From an uncultured Alphaproteobacteria bacterium (GTDB taxonomy: Bacteria > Pseudomonadota > Alphaproteobacteria > Methylaequorales > Methylaequoraceae), in assembly GCA_902618535.1 (NCBI GenBank), contig CACNAV010000004.1, positions 62,001-126,000 on the forward strand: a stretch of 64,000 nucleotides of DNA, in the 5' to 3' direction. Each line of letters begins with the position of its first letter. Within the stretch, counting starts at the first letter, position 1. The notes below the pieces were generated by a model, which was not told the origin of the DNA, did no database searches, and was given only the letters and a program-made list of their open reading frames with translations. Positions 9,154-19,599 of this stretch are shown in pieces. The position numbers and the translations under genes are program-made.

Positions 9154-10098
9154 TTAACTTAATTTTAACATCTCAATTAGTGGTTTTTTTGCTTTGAGAA
9201 TAAGTTTATTGTCAATATTAATTTTTGGTGTGACTTCTAATAAACAGTTTCTAAGTTTTTCTAGTGTATTTAATTCCATGTACGGGCAATTAGAGCAAGA
9301 ACAAGATCCATCATTTCCAGGTGCTACTAAAAATTCTTTGGTGGGTTGATTTTTTTTCATTTGATGAATTATATGAGGCTCAGTAGCAACTATAAACTTT
9401 TGCGTGTCATCATCTGATGTAAATTTCAATAAAGCTGATGTGGAACCTATAAAGTCAGCATAATTTAAAATATTCTCTGGACATTCTGGATGAGCTATTA
9501 TTTTAGCATTTTCATTTCTTACTTTTAGCTTAATCAATTCTTTTTCTGAAAATGTTTCGTGTACAATACATGCTCCGTTCCAAAGAATCATATTTCTTCC
9601 TGTGATTTTATTTAAATAATTTCCAAGATGTCTATCTGGTGCAAAGATAATCTTTTTATTTTTTGGAAAGGTGTTAATAATTTTTGCGGCATTAGATGAG
9701 GTTACAATAACATCCGATAAGGCTTTAATTTCAGCCGAGCAATTGATATATGACAAAACAATATGATCGGGATACTTTTTTTTAAAAGCTTTAAATAGAT
9801 TTGGTGGACAAGATTCTTCGAGAGAACATCCAGCATTTATATCTGGTAAAATAACAGTTTTTTGAGGACTTAAAATTTTTGCTACCTCTGCCATAAATCT
9901 CACGCCGCAAAAAACAATAATATCAGCATCGGTTTGTTGTGCTTTTTTTGAAAGGTCAAGAGAATCACCTATAAAGTCAGCTATATCTTGGATTTCCTCG
10001 TGTTGGTAATAATGTGCTAAAATAACCGCATTTTTTTCTTTTTTTAAGTAAAGAATTTCATCTTCAATTTTATCGAAAGATTTAGGAGATATTTTCAT
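9154..10098 (-). CDS. nadA: Quinolinate synthase A
   Basis: Iron-sulfur enzyme that condenses iminoaspartate with dihydroxyacetone phosphate to quinolinate. It has 314 residues with the expected cysteines for the [4Fe-4S] cluster (VFCGVRFMAE, WNGACIVHETF, CSCSNCPYMELN) and the triplicated fold. The start overlaps the zapE stop by four bases (ATGA). The usual partner nadB (L-aspartate oxidase) is absent here; iminoaspartate may come from nadB elsewhere or from an aspartate dehydrogenase. Confidence 0.94.
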   Translation of the reverse strand: MKISPKSFDKIEDEILYLKKEKNAVILAHYYQHEEIQDIADFIGDSLDLSKKAQQTDADIIVFCGVRFMAEVAKILSPQKTVILPDINAGCSLEESCPPNLFKAFKKKYPDHIVLSYINCSAEIKALSDVIVTSSNAAKIINTFPKNKKIIFAPDRHLGNYLNKITGRNMILWNGACIVHETFSEKELIKLKVRNENAKIIAHPECPENILNYADFIGSTSALLKFTSDDDTQKFIVATEPHIIHQMKKNQPTKEFLVAPGNDGSCSCSNCPYMELNTLEKLRNCLLEVTPKINIDNKLILKAKKPLIEMLKLS

Positions 10099-11129
10099 TT
10101 CTTAACAAAATTTTTAAGGTTTTTAGTTATATAGGTATTTGAACCCATTTCTTTAAGCCTAGAAATTGTTCTCTTTAATTCAACAATATTTTTTTTCCCA
10201 CAATATATATTATCTAATTCTACTTTTGTCGATATTGAAAGTATATTTTTATTCTCATAAAACGCATCTATTAATGAAACAAATCTATGAGAATAGTCTC
10301 TTAAATCGTCATTTAATTGCGGGATATTTCTTATAATTATAAATCTGATTTTTTTTGCGATTATTAAGAAATCTTGGAAAACAAGATTTTTTTTCATGAA
10401 ATCTTCAAATTCAAGATCTATAAGATTTCCATAGAAATTGTTTAATGTGAATTTGTAACCTTTTCTTTTGAACATTAAATCACGAGGAATGGATGTAATT
10501 GCAAGTTGTTTTCTGAGTGAGTTTTGAAAACGATTTGCATTATCTTTGTTTATAAAAAAAAAATTGTGATTTACATTTTCCTTAGATCTATAATCAACCT
10601 TTGATGTCATCTTTATTTGTTTAAAATTTTGATCTAAAAAAACTTTTATATCCTCACACAATTGTTTATTAACAGGGTCATCATATATATGTGTGATTTC
10701 TTTATTGCCTGTCATAATAATTATTTTTTTTTTTTTTAATGATTCTGATAAAAATTTTTTAAATAAAATAATATTTGTTAAATTATTTATGTAAAATTCA
10801 TCAATGAGGATAAGTTTTTTCTCTATACCGAACTTTTTTTTTAAACCTTTTGATTTTTGTATATGAAAAATTAAGTCGCTAAAATGAAATATTTCAGAAT
10901 TTTCAAATAATAAATTCAATGCTTTTAGTATTACAGACTTTCCGACACCAACGGAGCCGTACAAATAAATTCCTGTGAATTCTTTTCTAAAAACTTCTAC
11001 TATTTTTTGCTTTAAACTTCTGCTTAACTTTGATTCTATTTCAGAAATTGCATTAATTTGACATATATTTGGGTTTATATGATTTTGAGTTTCAAGGTGA
11101 TTGACAATTTTAGTGCTTAGGTTTTTCAA
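10095..11129 (-). CDS. zapE: Cell division ATPase ZapE (AFG1-like)
   Basis: AFG1/LACE1-family P-loop ATPase, 344 residues. In E. coli ZapE acts on the Z-ring; the mitochondrial relative Afg1 works in turnover of respiratory-complex subunits. Walker A is GSVGVGKS (58-65) and Walker B LILIDEF (about 104-110). The start is a TTG at 11129, three bases after the sdhB stop; an in-frame stop lies just upstream and no ATG is available. A 14-base T run (10724-10737) codes lysines and is a possible slippage site. The position after sdhB is conserved in many alphaproteobacteria and suggests a link to respiratory complexes (inference). Confidence 0.88.
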   Translation of the reverse strand: MKNLSTKIVNHLETQNHINPNICQINAISEIESKLSRSLKQKIVEVFRKEFTGIYLYGSVGVGKSVILKALNLLFENSEIFHFSDLIFHIQKSKGLKKKFGIEKKLILIDEFYINNLTNIILFKKFLSESLKKKKIIIMTGNKEITHIYDDPVNKQLCEDIKVFLDQNFKQIKMTSKVDYRSKENVNHNFFFINKDNANRFQNSLRKQLAITSIPRDLMFKRKGYKFTLNNFYGNLIDLEFEDFMKKNLVFQDFLIIAKKIRFIIIRNIPQLNDDLRDYSHRFVSLIDAFYENKNILSISTKVELDNIYCGKKNIVELKRTISRLKEMGSNTYITKNLKNFVKK

Positions 11130-11132
11130 TAC

Positions 11133-11894
11133 TTATGAATTAATTTGAAGTTTTTTGATTTCTGCGATTGCTTTTGCCGGGTTTAGGTTTTTAGGACATG
11201 TTTTGGTACAATTCATAATTGTATGACATCGATATAGCTTAAATTTATCTTTAAGAAAATCTAGTCTTTTTTTCTTGTTTTTATCTCTACTATCAACAAT
11301 AAAACGATACGCTTGAAGAAGTATAGCAGGACCTAAAAATTTGTCGCTATTCCACCAGTAACTTGGACATGATGTTGAGCAACAAGCACAAAGGACACAT
11401 TCATAAAGTCCGTCAAGCTTTTTTCTTTCTTCAGGGGATTGTTTACGCTCTTTATTCCCCTTTTTAGTATTTTCTAACCAAGGCTTAATAGATTTATATT
11501 GTTCATAAAATTCACTCATATCGGGGACCAAGTCTTTGATCACTTTCATGTGTGGTAATGGAAATATATTTATTTCACTTTCGTTTTGCAGAGGTTTAAG
11601 ACAAGCTAAGGTGTTAGTCCCATTGATATTCATTGAGCATGAGCCACAAATGCCTTCTCTACAAGACCTTCTAAAGGTAAGGGTTGGGTCTATTTCATTT
11701 TTAATAAATAGAAGAGCATCTAGTGCCATGGGCCCTAGTTTTTTTTTTGGAATGAAGAACTTGTCTACTCTTGGGTTACTTCCGGATTCTCTATTCCATC
11801 TGTAAATATTGAAACAGATTGATTCATTGGTTTTTTTTCCAAAGACTTTTCCCTGAATTATTTTTGAGTTTTTGGGTAAAGATAATTCCACCAT
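11133..11894 (-). CDS. sdhB: Succinate dehydrogenase iron-sulfur subunit
   Basis: Iron-sulfur subunit of complex II carrying electrons from SdhA to quinone. The [2Fe-2S] ligands are in [21 protein letters not shown], and the ligands of the [4Fe-4S] and [3Fe-4S] clusters in [12 protein letters not shown] and [13 protein letters not shown] chose the ATG at 11894 (253 residues), 10 bases after the sdhA stop with an AGG upstream; a TTG at 11930 would overlap sdhA by 26 bases and adds a non-conserved leader. Part of sdhC-sdhD-sdhA-sdhB. Confidence 0.95.
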   Translation of the reverse strand: MVELSLPKNSKIIQGKVFGKKTNESICFNIYRWNRESGSNPRVDKFFIPKKKLGPMALDALLFIKNEIDPTLTFRRSCREGICGSCSMNINGTNTLACLKPLQNESEINIFPLPHMKVIKDLVPDMSEFYEQYKSIKPWLENTKKGNKERKQSPEERKKLDGLYECVLCACCSTSCPSYWWNSDKFLGPAILLQAYRFIVDSRDKNKKKRLDFLKDKFKLYRCHTIMNCTKTCPKNLNPAKAIAEIKKLQINS

Positions 11895-11904
11895 AACACT
11901 TAAC

Positions 11905-13689
11905 CTAGTAAACTCTTGCCTTAGGTTCAATAGTTTTTATTTCTTTAGTTTTAGTTTTAAGATTGACTGACCTGTAGTTTATGTCAGCCTTTCCTTCAAT
12001 ATTTAAAGCAATCATAGTATGTTTCATCCATTTTTTATCATCTCTTTTCTGATAGTCCATTCTAGCGTGCGCCCCTCTGCTCTCTTTCCTATTTAAAGCT
12101 GAATCAATACTAGCTAATGACTGCAATAAAAGATTTTGCAGTTCGTAAGCTTCAATAATTTCTGTATTCCAGATTGTACTTTTGTCACTAATTTTAATAT
12201 TTTTAAATTCAGTAAGGAGAGAATTAAGCTTTTTTCTACCTTCTCTCATAAGTTTACCTGATCTATAAACAGGACAATAATTTTGCATTATTTCTTGCAT
12301 TTTAAGTCTGATTTTTGAAACAGATTTATTACCTTGGGAATTTTTAATTTTTTCAAAATTTTGAAGAGCTTTAGAATAATATAATTCTTTAATATTTTTA
12401 TTTTTAGATTTGGTTTTTAAAATATCTTTACATCTATTTGCTGCTGATTTTCCAAAAACCACTAAGTCTAAAAGTGAATTTGACCCAAGCCTATTAGCTC
12501 CATGAACAGATACACATGCTGCTTCTCCAACAGACATGAGCCCAGGAACAATTTTTTCGGATCCATTTGAATCACAATCAAGGACCTCGCCGTGAATATT
12601 AGTAGGTATTCCACCCATATTATAGTGAACAGTTGGTTGAACAGGGATAGGATCCTTTCTAACGTCAACTCCAGCGAAAATTTTAGCAGACTCTGTAATA
12701 CCTGGTAATCTCTCTTCTAACACTTTATGATCTAAATGATTTAAATTAAGGTGTATATGATCTTTTTTTGGGCCACAGCCTCTCCCCTCCATAATTTCAG
12801 TAGTCATTGATCTTGAAACCACATCTCTACTTGCTAAATCTTTCGCTGACGGTGCGTATCTTTCCATAAATCTCTCACCTTTTGAGTTGGTAAGAAAACC
12901 ACCTTCACCTCTCGCACCTTCTGTAATAAGTACACCAACACCATATATACCAGTAGGGTGAAATTGGGTGAATTCCATATCTTGAAGATGTAAACCTGCT
13001 CTCAAAACCATTCCTCCACCGTCCCCTGTACAGGTATGAGCGGATGTACAAGAGAAATAGGCACGCCCATAACCACCTGTGGCAAGAATAACCATTTTTG
13101 ATGAGAAGATGTAAAATTTACCGTCATGCAAATTAATGGTAAGAACTCCACAACATTCTTTTTTTTCGTTCATTATTAAATCAAGAGCAAAATATTCTAC
13201 AAAAAATTCTGCATCATTTGATATAGATTGTTGATACAAAGTATGAAGCATAGCATGACCAGTTCTATCAGCAGCAGCACAAGTTCTCTGGGCGATTCCT
13301 TCTCCAAAATGAGTAGTCATACCCCCAAAAGGTCTTTGATAAATTTTACCATCTTCTGTCCTGGAGAAAGGGACTCCATAATGTTCTAACTCTATGACTG
13401 CCTCGGGAGCTTCTTTGCACATGAAAGCTATTGCATCTTGATCTCCAAGCCAATCCGAACCTTTAACTGTATCATACATATGCCATTTCCAGTCATCTTC
13501 ACCCATATTTCCCAAAGCGGCGCTTATGCCACCCTGAGCAGCTACAGTATGACTTCTTGTTGGAAACACTTTTGAGATACATGCAGTTTTCAAATTGGCA
13601 GAGGCGCAACCCATCACAGCTCGAAGACCAGAGCCTCCAGCCCCGACGACGACGACATCAAATTCTAATTTTTCAATTTTATTCACCAT
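11905..13689 (-). CDS. sdhA: Succinate dehydrogenase flavoprotein subunit
   Basis: Catalytic FAD subunit of complex II, oxidising succinate to fumarate. Seen: dinucleotide-binding [12 protein letters not shown], the covalent-FAD histidine motif [10 protein letters not shown], substrate-site HPTGIYGVG and the C-terminal [10 protein letters not shown] chose the ATG at 13689 (594 residues), seven bases after the sdhD stop with AAGG upstream, since a longer reading from 13728 overlaps sdhD and adds a hydrophobic leader not expected in this subunit. Confidence 0.96.
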   Translation of the reverse strand: MVNKIEKLEFDVVVVGAGGSGLRAVMGCASANLKTACISKVFPTRSHTVAAQGGISAALGNMGEDDWKWHMYDTVKGSDWLGDQDAIAFMCKEAPEAVIELEHYGVPFSRTEDGKIYQRPFGGMTTHFGEGIAQRTCAAADRTGHAMLHTLYQQSISNDAEFFVEYFALDLIMNEKKECCGVLTINLHDGKFYIFSSKMVILATGGYGRAYFSCTSAHTCTGDGGGMVLRAGLHLQDMEFTQFHPTGIYGVGVLITEGARGEGGFLTNSKGERFMERYAPSAKDLASRDVVSRSMTTEIMEGRGCGPKKDHIHLNLNHLDHKVLEERLPGITESAKIFAGVDVRKDPIPVQPTVHYNMGGIPTNIHGEVLDCDSNGSEKIVPGLMSVGEAACVSVHGANRLGSNSLLDLVVFGKSAANRCKDILKTKSKNKNIKELYYSKALQNFEKIKNSQGNKSVSKIRLKMQEIMQNYCPVYRSGKLMREGRKKLNSLLTEFKNIKISDKSTIWNTEIIEAYELQNLLLQSLASIDSALNRKESRGAHARMDYQKRDDKKWMKHTMIALNIEGKADINYRSVNLKTKTKEIKTIEPKARVY

Positions 13690-13696
13690 CCAAACC

Positions 13697-14026
13697 TTAA
13701 ATAAGCAAGTACAAACTAATTGTAGCAATTATATAAATAATTACTAAAAAACTATTTTTCAAAACTATTATTAATTTTTTAGATTCTTTTTTATGAATAT
13801 AATCATCTATAATTGAATTTAACCCGAGGTTAGAATGTAATACAATACTTGTGAAAAGAATAAAAAAAAGGAAGGAATTTAATTTATTTGAAAACCAGTT
13901 CGTAGTTTCAAAGTAACTACTCAATGAAATATTATTCAGAGAAAAAATTAAATAAATTAATAACAACAGAAATATTACAGCAAGTAATTTTTGGAATATC
14001 CATGCAGTAGAATAACTATATTTCAT
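13697..14026 (-). CDS. sdhD: Succinate dehydrogenase membrane anchor subunit D
   Basis: Small membrane anchor of complex II, 109 residues with three hydrophobic segments (about 10-30, 50-66 and 84-107). Sequence is poorly conserved, so the call rests mainly on position between sdhC and sdhA, size and topology; the motif [15 protein letters not shown] matches the heme/quinone region of alphaproteobacterial SdhD, where H-x-G-x(3)-I-x-D-Y is usual. Its ATG overlaps the sdhC stop by four bases. Confidence 0.85.
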   Translation of the reverse strand: MKYSYSTAWIFQKLLAVIFLLLLIYLIFSLNNISLSSYFETTNWFSNKLNSFLFFILFTSIVLHSNLGLNSIIDDYIHKKESKKLIIVLKNSFLVIIYIIATISLYLLI

Positions 14027-14409
14027 GAAAATATGCCGAATTTATGTATTAATAATATTGATAACATGAAAGTTAATGAAACAACAATTATTCCAGAGAT
14101 TAGAGCTGATGAATTACTTAAAAGAAAGCCAAAGTCCCAAAAGATATGTCTAATCCCATTCATTGCATGATATGATAAACCAAAAATACTTACAGACATT
14201 ACTAGCTTCATAAAAATGGTATCAGAAAACTCTATGAAGTGCTGATAAAAAGGTTCACCTAATGAGAGAGACATTAACCAGAGACTTACAAAAACAATTA
14301 AAAAATTTAAACAAAAGCCAGTTACTCTGTGGGCAATCGACAGAATTGATGTAATTTGTGGTTTGTATATTTGTAAGTGAGGTGAAATTGGTAGTTCTGA
14401 TTTTTTCAT
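14023..14409 (-). CDS. sdhC: Succinate dehydrogenase cytochrome b556 subunit C
   Basis: Heme-binding membrane subunit of complex II, 128 residues. The N-terminal signature SPHLQIYKPQITSILSIAHR with the following TG and the second motif SYHAMNGIRHIFWDFGF (heme-ligand region) are diagnostic. Three membrane helices are visible. It heads the sdhCDAB block, one base after the MaoC-type gene stop, so it is probably co-transcribed with the leucine and aspartate-family genes upstream. Confidence 0.92.
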   Translation of the reverse strand: MKKSELPISPHLQIYKPQITSILSIAHRVTGFCLNFLIVFVSLWLMSLSLGEPFYQHFIEFSDTIFMKLVMSVSIFGLSYHAMNGIRHIFWDFGFLLSNSSALISGIIVVSLTFMLSILLIHKFGIFS

Positions 14410-14410
14410 T

Positions 14411-15451
14411 TTATCTAATCGGTATTATTACAGAATAAACTAGATCTAAAACAATATTTTCAGTCAGTTCTTTTGAATCTGGAAAGTTCATATTTGAGTT
14501 ATTTTTTGATGCGAGGGTTCTAATTTTTAAGGATCCAACTTTGTCATTTATCTTTTCTTTTTCTAAAATTTTTGACCATGCGTAAATTGTATCACCAGAA
14601 AAAGTTGGGGAAGAATGTTTGCCTGAATGAATTGCAACAACTTTGAAAGCGTTTGCGAGCCCATTACAACTTATTGCTCTAGCTAATGAAATTATGTAGC
14701 CCCCATAAATTATTCTTTTTCCAAATCTTCCATCTTTTTCAATATGATGGTTAAAGTGAACTCTTGCATTATTTTGATACAATCTTGTGGCGAGTTGGTG
14801 TTCAGCCTCTTCGATGGTTTGTCCATCTAAGTGGTCTATTTCTTCTCCGATATTGTAGTCATCAAAATAAAAGTTACTACCCGTAATTTCTGATGACCAA
14901 TTGTTAAATTTTAAAGAATCTATAACATCAAAATCTTTTGTTTCTACTTTTTCTGGTAAATCGGGGACAGTGTTTTGAAAAGAATCAATCATTCCACTTT
15001 TTTTTTTTCTCATCATTAGCCATCTATAATATGATAAAACTATTTCACCATGTTGATTTTTTCCTGTTGATTTAACGTATACAGTTCCAGTTTTACCGTT
15101 TGAGTTTTCCTTTAGACCGACTATTTTAGAACTTGCAGATACTGTATCTCCTTCAAATACTGGTTTGCAAAACCTCACATCAGCGTACCCTAGATTTGCT
15201 ATAGCATTTAATGATAGGTCAGGCACAGTTCTACCAAATACCATATGAAAAACAAGGATATCATCCAGAGGCTGCCTTTTAAAACCTAGTTTTTCAGCAA
15301 AATCTTTAGAATAATTTAATGAAAACCTACTTCCTGTCGTTGCCAAATATAGTGAAACATCACCACTAGTAATTGTTCTCGGAACACTATGATTGATAGT
15401 TTCGTCAAGGTTGTAATCTTCGAAATATCTACTTTTAAAATTTTTTGTCAT
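14411..15451 (-). CDS. Two-domain MaoC-type hydratase, mesaconyl-CoA hydratase-like
   Basis: A 346-residue protein with two hotdog (MaoC) domains, about 15-150 and 190-340. Length and layout resemble mesaconyl-CoA hydratase (beta-methylmalyl-CoA dehydratase, Mch) of Rhodobacter. Seen: LGFKRQPLDDILVFHMVFG in the first half and EHQLATRLYQNNARVHFNHH followed by GKRIIYGGYIISLARA in the second; the N-x-A-x-V-H-x-N pattern is the likely catalytic segment. It overlaps the asd stop by four bases and abuts sdhC. The substrate is inferred only from family resemblance; another C4/C5 acyl-CoA hydratase role is possible. Confidence 0.72.
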   Translation of the reverse strand: MTKNFKSRYFEDYNLDETINHSVPRTITSGDVSLYLATTGSRFSLNYSKDFAEKLGFKRQPLDDILVFHMVFGRTVPDLSLNAIANLGYADVRFCKPVFEGDTVSASSKIVGLKENSNGKTGTVYVKSTGKNQHGEIVLSYYRWLMMRKKKSGMIDSFQNTVPDLPEKVETKDFDVIDSLKFNNWSSEITGSNFYFDDYNIGEEIDHLDGQTIEEAEHQLATRLYQNNARVHFNHHIEKDGRFGKRIIYGGYIISLARAISCNGLANAFKVVAIHSGKHSSPTFSGDTIYAWSKILEKEKINDKVGSLKIRTLASKNNSNMNFPDSKELTENIVLDLVYSVIIPIR

Positions 15452-16461
15452 TTTAAAAATTTTTTTACCAATGCTTCACCAATTTGTATTGAATTAAGAG
15501 CAGCACCTTTTCTAAGATTGTCTGCGACAACCCATAAACCAATGTTAAAATCATTTTTTACCCTCATTCGGCTAATAAAAACTTCATCTTCGCCTGCTGA
15601 TTCATCCGGAGTAACATATCCACCATCAATTTTCTCATCAACTAGACTTAATCCTGAACAACTTTTGATTTTAGCAATTAATTTTTTTAAATCTATTTTT
15701 TTCTTTGTTTCAATAAAGATAGACTCCGCATGACCAACAAAAACAGGAACCCTAACACATGTTGCAAAAATTTCTATTTTTGAATCAAGAATCTTTTGTG
15801 TCTCATCTATCATTTTTTTTTCTTCTTTTGTATCACCAGTTTTAAGAAATTCATCAATATGAGGAATTAAGTTAAAAGCAATTCTTTTTGAAAAAACTTT
15901 AGGAACTAATTGTTTATTTTTGTATACATCCAGAGTTTGATAAAATAATTCGTCCATAGCCTCTTTTCCAGCTCCAGATGTAGATTGATATGTTGAAACG
16001 ACTATTTTTTTAATTTCAAAAAGATCATGGATTGGTTTTAAAGCCATTACCATCTGAATTGTTGAGCAATTTGGGTTTGCAATTATTTTCTTTTTTTTAA
16101 AATATTTTAAATCCTCTGAGTTTACCTCTGGAACAATAAGTGGAACATCTTTATGCATTCTAAAACACGAGGTATTGTCAATAATAATGGCACCAGACTT
16201 AACAGCCTGAGGTATAAACTTTTTAGATACCTGTGAACCTGCCGAAGAAAATACAATATCTACATTTTTAAATTCAAACTTTTCTAAATCTTTAATAATA
16301 GCTTCCTTGTCATTTCCGTAAACAATTTTTTGACCCTCTGATTTAGATGATGCTAATGCATAAATTTCTTTGAACGGGAAAGTTCTAAAATCCAGAATAT
16401 TGAGAATTTCTCTGCCTACGTTCCCGCTAGCACCTACGACAGCAATGTTATATTTTTTCAT
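15448..16461 (-). CDS. asd: Aspartate-semialdehyde dehydrogenase
   Basis: Reduces aspartyl phosphate to aspartate semialdehyde, the branch point to lysine, methionine, threonine and diaminopimelate. It has 337 residues with NADP-binding VVGASGNVGREIL at the N-terminus, catalytic Cys132 in NPNCSTIQM and the C-terminal VADNLRKGAALNSIQIGEAL. The start overlaps the end of leuB by 14 bases. The pathway partners dapF and thrC are elsewhere in this window. Confidence 0.96.
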   Translation of the reverse strand: MKKYNIAVVGASGNVGREILNILDFRTFPFKEIYALASSKSEGQKIVYGNDKEAIIKDLEKFEFKNVDIVFSSAGSQVSKKFIPQAVKSGAIIIDNTSCFRMHKDVPLIVPEVNSEDLKYFKKKKIIANPNCSTIQMVMALKPIHDLFEIKKIVVSTYQSTSGAGKEAMDELFYQTLDVYKNKQLVPKVFSKRIAFNLIPHIDEFLKTGDTKEEKKMIDETQKILDSKIEIFATCVRVPVFVGHAESIFIETKKKIDLKKLIAKIKSCSGLSLVDEKIDGGYVTPDESAGEDEVFISRMRVKNDFNIGLWVVADNLRKGAALNSIQIGEALVKKFLK

Positions 16462-17554
16462 TTTTTAATTCCTTTAAAACTAAATCACCCATCTCACTTG
16501 TTGAAACTTCTTTGCAATTTTGATCATTAATATCTTTTGTTCTATAACCCTTTTCAAGAATAGAATTAACCACTTTAGATATTAAACCAGAAATGTCACC
16601 TCTAGAAAAAGAATATTTGAACATCATTCCAACACTTAATATCATTGCTAAAGGGTTGGCAACTCCTTTTCCAGAAATATCTGGAGCAGAACCGTGGACA
16701 GGTTCGTACATAGCTTTTTTATTTCCAGAATTGTCATAACCAATAGAAGCCGAAGGTAACATACCAAGAGAACCAGTAAGCATAGATGCACAATCTGAAA
16801 GTATGTCACCAAACATATTAGTTGTAACAATCACATCAAATTGTTTTGGGTTTCTTACAAGTTGCATAGATGCGTTGTCCACATACATATGGGAAAGCTG
16901 AACGTCTGGAAATTTTTTACCGGTTGAAATAACTATTTCTCTCCATAGTTCTGTAGACTCCAAAACATTTGCTTTATCAACAGAACATAATTTTTTTCCT
17001 CTTTGACGTGCTGCTTCAAATGCAACTTTCGCAATTCTTTCTATCTCTGGTGTGGTGTAAACAAGTGTGTTAAATCCCTTAGAAATTTTTTCGTTTATTT
17101 TTTCTATTCCTCTTGGCTCTCCAAAATAAATTCCACCAGTTAATTCTCTTATAATAAGAAGATCTAGATTCTTAATTATGGTAGGTTTTAAAGATGATGA
17201 ATTAATAAGAGAGTCAAATACAATTGCTGGCCTAAAATTAGCAAATAAATCTAGTTCTTTTCTAATTTTCAACAAACCACGCTCTGGCCTTAACTCAAAA
17301 GGTAGTTTTTCCCATTTGGGCCCCCCTACGGCACCAAGAATTATTGCATCGGATCTTTTTATTTTTTCGAGAGTTTTATCGTGCAGTGGAGTTTGATGTT
17401 TATCGATTGACGCTCCACCAACTAACTCTTCAAAACAATCAAGTTCTAATTCAGTATTCTGGTCTATCCAATTTAGAATTTTTTTTGCCTCAACAGAAAT
17501 TTCCTGACCAATACCATCGCCGGGTAGAAGTGAAATACTAAGTTTTTTTTTCAT
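16448..17554 (-). CDS. leuB: 3-isopropylmalate dehydrogenase
   Basis: NAD-dependent decarboxylating dehydrogenase of leucine synthesis, 368 residues. Family motifs include [21 protein letters not shown], the substrate segment [27 protein letters not shown] and the metal site NMFGDILSD. It follows leuD by 22 bases and overlaps asd, so leuC-leuD-leuB-asd form one block. leuA is not in the window. Confidence 0.96.
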   Translation of the reverse strand: MKKKLSISLLPGDGIGQEISVEAKKILNWIDQNTELELDCFEELVGGASIDKHQTPLHDKTLEKIKRSDAIILGAVGGPKWEKLPFELRPERGLLKIRKELDLFANFRPAIVFDSLINSSSLKPTIIKNLDLLIIRELTGGIYFGEPRGIEKINEKISKGFNTLVYTTPEIERIAKVAFEAARQRGKKLCSVDKANVLESTELWREIVISTGKKFPDVQLSHMYVDNASMQLVRNPKQFDVIVTTNMFGDILSDCASMLTGSLGMLPSASIGYDNSGNKKAMYEPVHGSAPDISGKGVANPLAMILSVGMMFKYSFSRGDISGLISKVVNSILEKGYRTKDINDQNCKEVSTSEMGDLVLKELKNEKI

Positions 17555-17576
17555 TTAAGGTAATATAGTTAATTAA

Positions 17577-18188
17577 TTATTCTTTTAGAATTATCCAAGG
17601 CTTTTCGTTTTCAAGACGATCTTCGTAGTCATTTATTTTATTTGATTTTTTTAGTGTTAGGGCAATGTCATCCAAACCTTCTAGAAGACATTTTTTTCTG
17701 AAGGGATCAACATCAAACTTAAAAAACCTTTCCTTTTCTGATGAAATTAATTGATTTGATAAATCAACTGTTAGTTTATTTTTTTTTTCAGCTTCACCCA
17801 TTAAATAATCTACTTCTTGTTGTTTAAGTTTAATTGGAAGAATTCCGTTCTTAAAACAATTATTAAAAAAAATGTCAGCAAAACTTGGTGCAATCACGCA
17901 TCTAAACCCAAAATCAAGTAGTGACCATGGAGCATGTTCTCTACTACTACCACAACCAAAATTTTCTCCGGTTATCAAAATAATAGCGTTATTAAAGGGC
18001 TCCCAATTTAAAACGAAATCATTTCTTATATTTCCTTTTAAGTCATATCTCAATTCATGAAATAAATTTTTACCCAGACCTGATCTTTTAATAGTTTTTA
18101 AAAACTGTTTTGGAATGATCATGTCCGTATCAATATTCATCATAGGAAGAGGAGCAGCAATACCACATATTTTTTCAAATTTTTCCAC
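17577..18188 (-). CDS. leuD: 3-isopropylmalate dehydratase small subunit
   Basis: Small subunit of isopropylmalate isomerase (LeuCD). It has 203 residues and the typical motifs [20 protein letters not shown] and [20 protein letters not shown]. The start is GTG at 18188, immediately after the leuC stop, and it gives the N-terminus [11 protein letters not shown] expected for the family, so it is preferred over any later codon. Confidence 0.95.
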   Translation of the reverse strand: MEKFEKICGIAAPLPMMNIDTDMIIPKQFLKTIKRSGLGKNLFHELRYDLKGNIRNDFVLNWEPFNNAIILITGENFGCGSSREHAPWSLLDFGFRCVIAPSFADIFFNNCFKNGILPIKLKQQEVDYLMGEAEKKNKLTVDLSNQLISSEKERFFKFDVDPFRKKCLLEGLDDIALTLKKSNKINDYEDRLENEKPWIILKE

Positions 18189-19583
18189 TTATAAATCCTC
18201 AACTAAACTAATTTTACCTTTAATGGCAGATGCTGCTGCAATTGCTGGGCTAACTAAATGTGTTCTTCCTAATCTACCTTGTCTTCCTTCAAAGTTACGA
18301 TTAGAAGTTGAGGCGCATCTTTCCATAGGTTTTAATTGGTCTGGGTTCATTGCTAAACACATGGAACAACCAGGTTCACGCCAGTCAAAGCCAGCATTTT
18401 TTAAAATTTTGTCTAAACCTTCTTTTTCTGCTTGTTGTTTAACTAGTCCCGACCCTGGGACAATCATCGCGTTAACTGTTACTTTTTTGCCATTAACAAC
18501 TTTTGCCACTTCTCTTAAATCTTCTATTCTGCCGTTTGTACATGAACCTATGAATACTCTGTCAATTTTTATGTCACGTATTTTTTGATTTGGTTTGAGT
18601 CCCATGTAATCCAATGATCTTAAAATTGCCTTCTTTCTATTTACATCCTTGAAATTTTTGGGATCAGGAACATAACCGTTAATTGGTGCAACATCCTGAG
18701 GACTTGTACCCCATGTAACCTGAGGTTGTATAGAACTTGCCCTAATTTTTACTTCTTTATCGTATTTAGAGTTGGAATCAGATGGTAATTTTTTCCAAAA
18801 ACTTACAGCTTTTTTCCAATCTTCGCCCTTTGGAGCATATGGCCTATTTTTTATGTAACTAAATGTTTTTTCATCGGGTGCAATCAAGCCAGCTCGTGCT
18901 CCTCCTTCAATACTCATATTACAAATGGTCATTCTACCTTCCATTGATAAGTTTTTTATTGCATCTCCAGAATATTCAATCACATAACCAGTACCGCCTG
19001 CTGTCCCAATTTTTCCAATAATATTTAATATAATATCTTTTGAGGTGACACTAGGACCAACTTGTCCTTCAACTGAAATTCTCATGTTCTTAGCTGGCTT
19101 TTGAATTAATGTTTGTGTTGCCAATACGTGCTCTACTTCACTTGTTCCAATTCCAAAAGCTAACGCACCAAATGCACCGTGAGTGGCCGTGTGACTGTCC
19201 CCACAAACTATAGTCATTCCAGGTTGGGTTATTCCTTGCTCAGGTCCAACGATGTGAACAATTCCTTGTCTTTTATCTAGTAATGGAAAAAGTGTAACTC
19301 CGAAATCTTTACAATTTTTTTCAAGTGTCTCAACTTGAATTCTGCTCTCTTTGTTTGTTATGCCTTGTGATCTATCCGAGGTCGGTACATTATGATCAGC
19401 AACAGCAAAAGTATAATTTGGTTTCCTTACTTTTCTGCCACTATTTCGCAGTCCTTCAAAAGCTTGAGGACTTGTAACTTCATGAACTAGATGCCGGTCA
19501 ATATATATTAAGCAAGTACCGTCTTCTTGCTTTTCTACAAGATGGTTATTCCAAATTTTATCAAATATGGTTTGAGGTTTCAT
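18189..19583 (-). CDS. leuC: 3-isopropylmalate dehydratase large subunit
   Basis: Large, [4Fe-4S]-binding subunit of isopropylmalate isomerase, aconitase family. Cluster cysteines are visible in [11 protein letters not shown] and [31 protein letters not shown] is the family signature. I use the ATG at 19583 (464 residues); a TTG three codons earlier is possible. It starts 16 bases after the rplS stop, joining leucine synthesis to the ribosomal/tRNA-modification genes. Confidence 0.96.
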   Translation of the reverse strand: MKPQTIFDKIWNNHLVEKQEDGTCLIYIDRHLVHEVTSPQAFEGLRNSGRKVRKPNYTFAVADHNVPTSDRSQGITNKESRIQVETLEKNCKDFGVTLFPLLDKRQGIVHIVGPEQGITQPGMTIVCGDSHTATHGAFGALAFGIGTSEVEHVLATQTLIQKPAKNMRISVEGQVGPSVTSKDIILNIIGKIGTAGGTGYVIEYSGDAIKNLSMEGRMTICNMSIEGGARAGLIAPDEKTFSYIKNRPYAPKGEDWKKAVSFWKKLPSDSNSKYDKEVKIRASSIQPQVTWGTSPQDVAPINGYVPDPKNFKDVNRKKAILRSLDYMGLKPNQKIRDIKIDRVFIGSCTNGRIEDLREVAKVVNGKKVTVNAMIVPGSGLVKQQAEKEGLDKILKNAGFDWREPGCSMCLAMNPDQLKPMERCASTSNRNFEGRQGRLGRTHLVSPAIAAASAIKGKISLVEDL

Positions 19584-19599
19584 TTCAACCAACTTTAAG

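Noticed and set aside
13690-13728. N-terminal extension of sdhA
   Set aside because: It overlaps sdhD, adds a hydrophobic leader not expected in SdhA, and an ATG with AAGG upstream lies at 13689.
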